This document shows positions 58,151 to 64,000 of a stretch of DNA of 64,000 bases, in pieces. Within the stretch, counting starts at the first letter, position 1; each line of letters begins with the position of its first letter. Made by a program: the position numbers and the translations under genes. This DNA comes from Zhihengliuella alba. Its GTDB lineage: Bacteria > Actinomycetota > Actinomycetes > Actinomycetales > Micrococcaceae. The stretch covers positions 62,001 to 126,000 of the forward strand of contig NZ_BAABCJ010000002.1 in NCBI RefSeq assembly GCF_039538765.1. The letters run 5' to 3'. The notes under the pieces were generated by a model. That model worked only from the letters and a program-made list of their open reading frames with translations, was not told the DNA's origin and did not search any database.

Positions 58151-58166
58151 GTTAAGGGTCACTAAC
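58151..58166. promoter_or_regulatory. Predicted TetR operator 1 (GTTA-N8-TAAC)
   Basis: GTTAAGGGTCACTAAC, a 16-base imperfect palindrome with arms GTTA/TAAC (GTTAR-N6-YTAAC). It lies in the 194-bp gap between the carboxylase operon and tetR, paired with a mirror-image second site. Confidence 0.7.
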
Positions 58167-58178
58167 TCCCGACTTCAG

Positions 58179-58194
58179 GTTAGTGTTGATTAAC
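58179..58194. promoter_or_regulatory. Predicted TetR operator 2 (GTTA-N8-TAAC)
   Basis: GTTAGTGTTGATTAAC, same architecture as site 1 and arranged so that the two sites form one larger dyad centred at 58172.5, with a 28-bp centre-to-centre distance. CACTAAC in site 1 and GTTAGTG in site 2 are exact reverse complements. Confidence 0.7.
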
Positions 58195-58238
58195 CGGGGT
58201 GTCTACAGGGCGATGCCCCTCGAACGGGGAGGACCGCG

Positions 58239-58868
58239 ATGAGCGAGGACCTGACGGCGGAGGCCGGTTCCGGCGGCATCGGCCCCTCCTCGGCACGCGA
58301 GACGGCCCGGGACGAGCGGCGCCAGGAGTACCTCGACGCCGCAGCCCGACTGTTCGCCGAGCGCGGCTACCGCGGCGTGTCCATCGAGGACCTCGGGGCG
58401 GCGTGCGGCGTCAGCGGCCCGGCGGTCTACCGGTACTTCCGCGGCAAGCAGGCGGTCCTCGCGGCGCTGCTGATCGGGGTCAGCGAGTCCCTCCTGGAGG
58501 GCTCGCGCGCCGTGGTCGAGGACGCCGACGGGCCGGAGACGGCCCTCCAGCGACTGATCGAGTTCCAGGCCGACTTCTCGCTCGACCACCGCGACGTGAT
58601 CCGGGTCCAGGACCGCGATCTGGCGAGCCTGGAGGACGGGGACTCCCAGCTCGTGCGCCGCCTGCAGCGGGAGTACGTGGCGCTGTGGGCCGAGCAGCTC
58701 CAGCGACTGCATCCCGAGGAGGACGCGGCCGCGGCGCGGCAGCGCGCGCAGGCCGCGTTCGGGCTCCTGAACTCGACCCCGCACTCGGGCGGGCGCGGCC
58801 ACGCCCCCGGGCAGAGGTCACGTCTGGTCGCGATGGCCTGGGCCGCAGTCTCCGCACGGGTACCCTAG
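58239..58868 (+). CDS. TetR-family transcriptional regulator
   Basis: A 209-residue repressor. The helix-turn-helix lies at about residues 28-72: EYLDAAARLFAERGYRGVSIEDLGAACGVSGPAVYRYFRGKQAVLAALL. The all-helical ligand-binding domain follows, with LIEFQADFSLDHRDVIRVQDRDLASL as in the TetR members that guard acyl-CoA operons. GGAGG lies six bases before the ATG. It is divergent from the carboxylase operon with twin GTTA-N8-TAAC sites between, so it very likely represses that operon and itself. The ligand is probably an acyl-CoA; this is inferred. Confidence 0.88.
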   Translation: MSEDLTAEAGSGGIGPSSARETARDERRQEYLDAAARLFAERGYRGVSIEDLGAACGVSGPAVYRYFRGKQAVLAALLIGVSESLLEGSRAVVEDADGPETALQRLIEFQADFSLDHRDVIRVQDRDLASLEDGDSQLVRRLQREYVALWAEQLQRLHPEEDAAAARQRAQAAFGLLNSTPHSGGRGHAPGQRSRLVAMAWAAVSARVP

Positions 58869-58931
58869 GACTTTGAGGCCGTGGGCCTTTCGCCCGAGCA
58901 ACGACGTCGTACGCAGGAAAGAGGAACCCCC

Positions 58932-59396
58932 GTGAATCTACGCCCCGTGGAGCCAGCCGACCTCGACTGGTTTTTCGAGCACCAGCAGGATCCGGAGGCG
59001 AACATCATGGCGGGCTTCACCGCCAAGAACCCCTCCGACCGCGGCGTGTTCAACCACCACTGGGAGTCGATCCTGAACGACCCGGAGGTCACCGTTCGCA
59101 CGATCGAGCACGACGGCAAGGTCGTCGGCTCCGTGATCGCCTACCCGAACGACGGCTACCCGGAGATCAGCTTCTGGACGGACAAGGCGTACTGGGGGCG
59201 CGGCGTCACCACGTCCGCGGTCGACGCGTTCCTGCAGGAGTTCACGCAGCGCCCGGTCCGCGCCCGTGTGGTGACCGACAACATCGGCTCCCAGAAGGTC
59301 CTCGAGCGGCGCGGCTTCACGGTCGTCGGCGAGGCCGAGGGCTTCGCCAACGCGCGCGCGGCCGTCGTCAAGGAATACATCATGGAGCTCTCCTAG
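58932..59396 (+). CDS. GNAT-family acetyltransferase
   Basis: A 154-residue single-domain N-acetyltransferase. NLRPVEPADLDWFFEHQQDPEAN opens the fold. ISFWTDKAYWGRGVTTSAVDAFL carries the acetyl-CoA loop, although the usual R/QxxGxG/A is modified to GRGVTT. NIGSQKVLERRGFTVVGEAEG closes it, as in RimJ/RimL-like enzymes. The GTG at 58932 is chosen because the fold starts there and GAGG lies just upstream; the frame is open 17 codons further. The substrate is unknown. Confidence 0.85.
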   Translation: MNLRPVEPADLDWFFEHQQDPEANIMAGFTAKNPSDRGVFNHHWESILNDPEVTVRTIEHDGKVVGSVIAYPNDGYPEISFWTDKAYWGRGVTTSAVDAFLQEFTQRPVRARVVTDNIGSQKVLERRGFTVVGEAEGFANARAAVVKEYIMELS

Positions 59397-59430
59397 AGCC
59401 TGAGCCGAGCGGACCCGAGCGGAGGCAGTC

Positions 59431-60480
59431 ATGGCCCAGCACCGGCCGACGGCCCAGGACGTAGCGAAGCTCGCCGGCGCGTCCCGCAGCGCCGTCTCCA
59501 TGGTGATGAACGGGACGGCCGATGGGAACGTCGCCCCGGAGACCCAGGAGCGGATCCGGCTCGCCGCCGCCGAACTGGACTACACCCCGCATCCGATCGC
59601 GGCCGGGCTGCGCCGGCAGCGCAGCGAGATGATCGGACTCGTCACGGACGAGGCCGCCTCGAGCCCGTTCGCCGGGCGGATGCTCTCCGGGGCGTCCCAG
59701 GCGGCGTCCGAGCGCGGCTACCTCACGGTGATCGCCGACGCCGGCGGCCCCGGGGAGGACACCTCCCACTACATCGAGGAGCTGCGCCGCCGCCGGGTGG
59801 ACGGGTTGATCCTGGCGACGACGTCGCTGCGCACCCTCCGCGCCCCCGACGGACTGCGCCTGATCCCGTCCGTCTTGGCCAACTGCCACGACGAGCCGCT
59901 GAGCCTCGACTCGATCATGCCGGACGAGCGCCGCGGCGGACGGGAGGCCACCGAGCACTTGATCTCGCTGGGCCACCGCCGCATCACCTGGATCGGCGGC
60001 GGCGAGGACGTCGACGCGCGGCCGCTGCGCATCCGGGGCTTCCAGGAGGCGCTCGCCGCCGCCGGGCTGCCGCCGGGCGACGTCGTCGCCGCGGGATGGG
60101 ACATCAACGACGGCTTCACGGCGGCCCTACCGCTCTTCTCCGCGGCTCGGGAGCACCGGCCGGACGCGGTCTTCTGCGCCAATGACCGGGTAGCGGCCGG
60201 CGCGCTGCTCGCCGCCCGCACCGCCGGGCTCTCCGTCCCGGGCGACGTCTCGATCATGGGCTACGACGACCAGCGCCATCTGGCCGATGCGACCGTTCCC
60301 GGGCTGACCACCATGGCGCTGCCGCACGAGGAGATCGGCCGGGTCGCGGCCGACCGCGTGGTGGATCGCATCGAGGGCGGCGGCCCGAGCGTTCCCGCCG
60401 GCACGGCCCCGCAGGAGGTCCTCCTCCAGTGCCGGCTCGTGGTCCGCGGCACCACCGGCCCGCGACGCCCCGCCGCCTGA
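59431..60480 (+). CDS. LacI-family transcriptional regulator
   Basis: A 349-residue repressor. The helix-turn-helix is RPTAQDVAKLAGASRSAVSMVMNG, followed by the hinge helix around PHPIAAGLRRQRSEMIGLV and a sugar-sensing domain (GGREATEHLISLGHRRITWIGG, VFCANDRVAAGALLAA, SIMGYDDQRHLADA). ATG with GGAGG about six bases before it. It converges on the GH32 gene and is the likely regulator of the fructoside operon. The operator would lie upstream of the binding-protein gene, beyond the right edge. Confidence 0.88.
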   Translation: MAQHRPTAQDVAKLAGASRSAVSMVMNGTADGNVAPETQERIRLAAAELDYTPHPIAAGLRRQRSEMIGLVTDEAASSPFAGRMLSGASQAASERGYLTVIADAGGPGEDTSHYIEELRRRRVDGLILATTSLRTLRAPDGLRLIPSVLANCHDEPLSLDSIMPDERRGGREATEHLISLGHRRITWIGGGEDVDARPLRIRGFQEALAAAGLPPGDVVAAGWDINDGFTAALPLFSAAREHRPDAVFCANDRVAAGALLAARTAGLSVPGDVSIMGYDDQRHLADATVPGLTTMALPHEEIGRVAADRVVDRIEGGGPSVPAGTAPQEVLLQCRLVVRGTTGPRRPAA

Positions 60481-60495
60481 CCCGGGCAGGCGGCG

Positions 60496-61944
60496 CTATT
60501 CCGGCGCCCCGGGTCCGGGGCGATGCACGACGTCCATGGGCTCGAGGGCCCAGCCCGCGGCGCGCACACCGTCGGGCAGACGCACCGCCAGCCGCTCCCC
60601 CGGCTCCGGGTAGAAGCGCTGCGTGTGCGAGGGGCCGCCGGATCGGAAGACCTCGACGATCGACCGGTCCGCATAGAGTCGCAGTCCCCCGCCGACGGGG
60701 ATCCGGAGCACGCTGCGGCCGCCGTCGGAGCCCTCTGCCCCGGCGGAACCGGAGCACTCGCCGGCCTCCAGGAGGAGTTCGACGTCGGCGCTCGCGACGC
60801 CGTCGGGACCGGCCTCGTCGGGGCCGGCCTCGGCGGGCTCGACGACGATCTCGACCGGGTCCGGCAGGCCGTTTGCGGTCCCGGCCTCGAGATCCACGGC
60901 CTCGCCGCGCAGGCCCTCGAGCTCGGCGGCGGGCCGCGCGACCAGCGCATCGCCGACGAGACCGAGCTCGCGGGGCAGCGTCAGCAGGCCCGCCCAGCCG
61001 TCGGCGTCGGCGAACTCCTCGGCACGTCCCTCCCAGGACCACCCCCAGGCCAGCGTCCGGTCGTTCTCGGCGAGCACCTGCGGTGCATAGAAGTCCGGGC
61101 CGGTGTCCGCGCGGCCGCCGGTGCGGACGGCGAAGCGCAGCGACTCCGGCGCCTGGCCGGCGATCAGGTCCCCGGCCAGATAGGCCACGGAGTTCAGCTG
61201 GTGCGCGCCGTCCACCCAGCGCCAGAGCGAGAGGAGCAGGACCCACTCGTCGCCGGAGCGGAACAGCTGCGGGCACTCCCAGATGTCGGCCTCGGCCACG
61301 TCGGCTGCGGTCGCATCGCTCGAGTCGAGCAGCCGCCCGAGGTACTTCCAGTGGGCGAGGTCGGTCGCGTCGTAGAGGAGCACGGCCGGCTCGCCGCCGG
61401 GGCTGCCGGCACCCTGGAGGCCGTAGCGACGTCCTCCCCGGCTGAAGAGGAACGGGTCCCGGACATCGGTGAACCGCTCCCCCTCCGGCATCCGGGCGGC
61501 CGGCTCGGCCTCCTTCGCCCAGTCATCGAGCGCGATGTCGGCGCTGCGGGCGAGGAGGACCGTCGAGGGCCCTCCGCCCTCGCGGATGCCGGTGTAGACG
61601 AGGGTGGGCACGCCGGCGTCCACCGTCCCGATGCCGGACCAGCAGCCGAAGGCGTCGTCTCCCGCGGGAGTCGGCGCGATGGCGACGGGGTGCTCGCGCC
61701 AGGACAGCAGGTCCGGGGAGCTCAGGTGGGCCCAGGCGATGCTGCTGTGCCGCGCCGAGTCGGGGTTGTACTGGCAGAACACGTGGTAGCGGCCGTCGTG
61801 GTGGAGGATCCCGTTGGGGTCGTTGAGCCAGCCGGCCAGGGGTCTCGGATGGATGGCCGGCCGCTGCGCGGACGGCTCCGACCGGGGCATGCCGCCGGTG
61901 GTGGTCGTGGAGGTCGAGTCGGGGCTGTCGGACTGGACAGTCAC
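60496..61944 (-). CDS. Family 32 glycoside hydrolase, beta-fructosidase
   Basis: Hydrolyses terminal beta-fructofuranosides such as sucrose or short fructans. The 482-residue protein has the nucleophile motif PLAGWLNDPNGILHHDG near residue 41, FTDVRDPFLF (transition-state Asp near 161) and the acid/base Glu in ADIWECPQLF near 222. A beta-sandwich domain with LRLYADRSIVEVF follows. There is no signal peptide, so it acts on sugar brought in by the adjacent ABC importer. It lies 25 bases downstream of the permease genes. Confidence 0.93.
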   Translation of the reverse strand: MTVQSDSPDSTSTTTTGGMPRSEPSAQRPAIHPRPLAGWLNDPNGILHHDGRYHVFCQYNPDSARHSSIAWAHLSSPDLLSWREHPVAIAPTPAGDDAFGCWSGIGTVDAGVPTLVYTGIREGGGPSTVLLARSADIALDDWAKEAEPAARMPEGERFTDVRDPFLFSRGGRRYGLQGAGSPGGEPAVLLYDATDLAHWKYLGRLLDSSDATAADVAEADIWECPQLFRSGDEWVLLLSLWRWVDGAHQLNSVAYLAGDLIAGQAPESLRFAVRTGGRADTGPDFYAPQVLAENDRTLAWGWSWEGRAEEFADADGWAGLLTLPRELGLVGDALVARPAAELEGLRGEAVDLEAGTANGLPDPVEIVVEPAEAGPDEAGPDGVASADVELLLEAGECSGSAGAEGSDGGRSVLRIPVGGGLRLYADRSIVEVFRSGGPSHTQRFYPEPGERLAVRLPDGVRAAGWALEPMDVVHRPGPGAPE

Positions 61945-61969
61945 GGGGGTCCTTTCGATGAGGTGGGGG

Positions 61970-62845
61970 CTACTTGCCGATGCCGGCGGTGAGTCCGGCG
62001 CGCAGGCTGCGCTGCCCGAAGAAGAAGACGATCAGGGCGGGGATCATCGAGAGGATGACGCCCGCGAGGACCACGGAGATGCTGCCGGTGCCCATGTTGC
62101 CCTGCAGGGACACCAGCCCCAGCGGGAGCGTGAAGTTCCCCTCGGAGATGGTGAGGATGAGCGGACGGAAGAACTCGTTCCAGTGGTAGTTGAACGCGAG
62201 GATTCCGACGATCGCCATGCCCGGCGTCGCGAGCGGCAGGTAGATGGAGCGGAAGATCCGCCACTGGCTGGCGCCGTCGATCTCGGCCGCCTCGGCCAGC
62301 TCCAGCGGGATCCCCATGAAGTACTGCCGCATGAGGAAGGTGCCGAAGGCCGTCGGGACCGCGGGGATGATCAGGGCCAGGAGCGTGTCCGCCAGGTCCA
62401 TACCGCGGATGATCATGAAGACCGGGACGATCGTGACCTGCACGGGGATCATCATGGTGGCCAGGACGATCCCAAAGAGCGCCGTGCGGCCCTTGAACTT
62501 GATCCGGGCGAACGCGTAGCCGGCCATGGCGGCCGTGATCATCTGGCCCGCCGCGATCAGGCCGGTGGTCAGTGCGGAGTTCACGACCAGGCGGATCATG
62601 TCGATCTGCTCGAACACCCCGGCGTAGGAGGTGAAGTCCGGATCCCAGGGCAGGAACCGGGGCGGGAGGGAGAAGGATTCCGACGGCGGCCGCAGCGACG
62701 TGGACAGCGTCCACATGACCGGGCCGAGGGTCAGGACGGCGGCCACCAGCAGGACGGCCAGTCGCCCCAGGAGCGCCCAGTTCGTTCCGGGCCGCTTGCG
62801 CGCGGGCTTGGTCGCGGCGGGTGTTTCCAGGGTGTGTGTAGTCAT
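61970..62845 (-). CDS. Sugar ABC transporter permease (MalG type)
   Basis: A 291-residue permease with six helices. The EAA loop is IPLELAEAAEIDGASQWRIFRSIYLPLATPG, and the start region LLVAAVLTLGPVMWTLSTSLRPPSE is typical of the carbohydrate uptake CUT1 family. It lies seven bases downstream of its partner permease and 25 bases upstream of the GH32 gene, suggesting import of sucrose or fructo-oligosaccharides. Confidence 0.88.
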   Translation of the reverse strand: MTTHTLETPAATKPARKRPGTNWALLGRLAVLLVAAVLTLGPVMWTLSTSLRPPSESFSLPPRFLPWDPDFTSYAGVFEQIDMIRLVVNSALTTGLIAAGQMITAAMAGYAFARIKFKGRTALFGIVLATMMIPVQVTIVPVFMIIRGMDLADTLLALIIPAVPTAFGTFLMRQYFMGIPLELAEAAEIDGASQWRIFRSIYLPLATPGMAIVGILAFNYHWNEFFRPLILTISEGNFTLPLGLVSLQGNMGTGSISVVLAGVILSMIPALIVFFFGQRSLRAGLTAGIGK

Positions 62846-62852
62846 CTCAGTC

Positions 62853-63812
62853 TCACTGGTAGAAAACGAATCGGCGGCTGAGCCGGAACTGCACGTAGGT
62901 GACCGCCATGATGAGGATCATCAGCAGCAGGCCGATCGCCGAGGCGCGGCCGAACTCGAGCTGCTGGAAGCCGGATTCGAAGATGACCATGACGGCCGTC
63001 CGGGTCGAGTCGCCGGGTCCGCCCCGGGTCAGCACGTACGGCTGGTCGAAGACCTGGAGCGCACTGATCACGGCCATGACGGAGGCGACCAGCGTGGTCG
63101 GGCTGAGCAGCGGCATAGTGACGTTGAAGAACTTCTTGATGCCCGAGGCGCCGTCGATCTCGGCCGCCTCGTAGATCTCCTGCGGGATCGAGCCGAGACC
63201 ACCGACGAAGAGCAGGAAGGAGAAGCCGAAGTTCTGCCACACGTACACGACGATGACGACGGCGGCGGCGCCCGTCGGCGTCGTCAGCCACGGGACGGGG
63301 GCGATCCCGATCAGCCCGAGCAGCCAGTTGACGGCGCCGAACTGCTCGTTGAACAGGTAGCCCATGAAGATGGAGACCGACGCGGCCGAGAGGATCAGCG
63401 GGAAGAAGAACGTCGAGCGGAAGAAGACCCGCAGCCAGTTCGGCAGGCGCTCGGCGACCATGGCAGCCAGGACCAGGGCGATGCCCAGCTGCAGGGTGAC
63501 CGCGATGATCACGAAGACGATGGTGTTCAGGAAGCTCACGCGCACCGTGGGGTTGGTGACGACGGACACGAAGTTCTCGAGACCCACGAACTCGGGCGCG
63601 GAGATGATGTCCCAGCGGAAGAACGCCAGGACCACGGAGCCGATGATCGGGACCACCGTGAAGACGCCCATGCCGATCACGATCGGCGCCAGGAGGACCC
63701 AGGCGAAGAGCTGCTTGCGCAGCGGACCGTTCGAGTCCTTCCGTGGCAGCGCCGTGCGCTGGAGGCGGGCCGGGGCTCCCGCGCTGGCATCGGTGGTGGT
63801 CGCGTTGCTCAT
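62853..63812 (-). CDS. Sugar ABC transporter permease (MalF type)
   Basis: A 319-residue permease with six helices beginning QLFAWVLLAPIVIGMGVFTVVPII. The EAA loop is IPQEIYEAAEIDGASGIKKFFNVTMPLLSPT. The ATG overlaps the stop codon of the binding-protein gene by four bases (ATGA). As with the ceb-like cluster, no ATPase gene is linked within the window. Confidence 0.88.
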   Translation of the reverse strand: MSNATTTDASAGAPARLQRTALPRKDSNGPLRKQLFAWVLLAPIVIGMGVFTVVPIIGSVVLAFFRWDIISAPEFVGLENFVSVVTNPTVRVSFLNTIVFVIIAVTLQLGIALVLAAMVAERLPNWLRVFFRSTFFFPLILSAASVSIFMGYLFNEQFGAVNWLLGLIGIAPVPWLTTPTGAAAVVIVVYVWQNFGFSFLLFVGGLGSIPQEIYEAAEIDGASGIKKFFNVTMPLLSPTTLVASVMAVISALQVFDQPYVLTRGGPGDSTRTAVMVIFESGFQQLEFGRASAIGLLLMILIMAVTYVQFRLSRRFVFYQ

Positions 63813-64000
63813 TGCTCGCTCCTGAGAACTCGTTCCAGATCGCTCTGGAGGTTGGCCAGGGTGGCGCGGGTCTGCCGTGAGGAGCCGCTGACGGCGTTGG
63901 GCACGTGCTTCATCAGGGCCGTCTCCACGGCCGCCTGGGCCGGCGGGGCGGGGATGGGACCCGAGGTCGGGAACTGGTCCAGCGTGTCGTAGAACACCTG
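63809..64000 (-). CDS. Sugar-binding protein of ABC importer (C-terminal fragment, cut by window edge)
   Basis: The last 63 residues of a minus-strand protein that continues past the right edge (ending NLQSDLERVLRSEQ). FYDTLDQFPTSGPIPAPPAQAAVETALMK resembles the C-terminus of family 1 extracellular sugar-binding proteins, and the four-base overlap with the MalF-type permease gene supports this. The substrate is inferred from the GH32 neighbour. Confidence 0.65.
   Translation of the reverse strand, partial: QVFYDTLDQFPTSGPIPAPPAQAAVETALMKHVPNAVSGSSRQTRATLANLQSDLERVLRSEQ

Overview
This window comes from a high-GC Gram-positive bacterium of the Actinomycetota, most likely a member of the Micrococcaceae (Arthrobacter/Citricoccus/Micrococcus group). 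The evidence is the strongly GC-biased coding sequence and an actinobacterial housekeeping gene order: pgsA-ftsK-rnj-dapA, dapB, M16 peptidase-pnp-rpsO, ribF-truB-rbfA-infB-ylxR-nusA-rimP, proS, and ispG/rip/dxr. GTG starts, 4-base GTGA/ATGA stop-start overlaps and leaderless promoters are also common. The genus cannot be fixed from this sequence alone. No rRNA, tRNA, CRISPR array, prophage or insertion sequence was seen.

Layout. 1-11165: pgsA (cut by the left edge), ftsK, RNase J and dapA, then a membrane acyltransferase-like gene, a class II UvrA, a small membrane protein and dapB. 11188-17762: a molybdenum cofactor and molybdate uptake cluster, with modA-modB-moeA-moaC-mog-moaE on the minus strand and moaA-moaD on the plus strand, set between dapB and the peptidase-pnp block. 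17796-31537: M16 peptidase, pnp, rpsO, a methyltransferase, ribF, two small membrane proteins and the translation/transcription cluster truB-rbfA-infB-ylxR-nusA-rimP. 31779-39142: a DUF4439-like membrane-anchored protein, a TSUP permease, proS, a BenE-type transporter, an AraC/GyrI-type regulator and a GNAT enzyme that overlaps ispG.

39108-50539: the isoprenoid/protease block ispG ... rip-dxr is split by a carbohydrate cluster (40434-47794). It contains a YciI protein, a CebR-like LacI repressor, a GH1 beta-glucosidase, two sugar ABC permeases, a sugar-binding lipoprotein and a divergent Gfo/Idh oxidoreductase. Two copies of a palindrome matching the CebR operator lie upstream of the binding-protein gene, so the cluster reads as a cellobiose/cello-oligosaccharide uptake and hydrolysis operon. 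50619-58868: an Ohr peroxidase, a small membrane protein and a CoA-ester catabolic operon (biotin-dependent carboxylase subunits, acyl-CoA dehydrogenase, MaoC hydratase, CitE-like lyase) divergent from a TetR regulator. Two 16-bp GTTA-N8-TAAC sites lie between them. The gene set matches the leucine catabolism cluster of mycobacteria. 58932-64000: a GNAT enzyme, a LacI regulator and an intracellular GH32 beta-fructosidase with a second sugar ABC importer, whose binding protein is cut by the right edge.

Most of the window is ordinary housekeeping. The points most worth a second look are the predicted CebR-controlled cluster inside the rip-ispG block, the twin TetR operators, the mod/moa cluster lacking modC (no ABC importer here carries its ATPase), the recurrent leaderless promoters, and the pnp leader with its TTG start. 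No clearly undescribed biological system was found.
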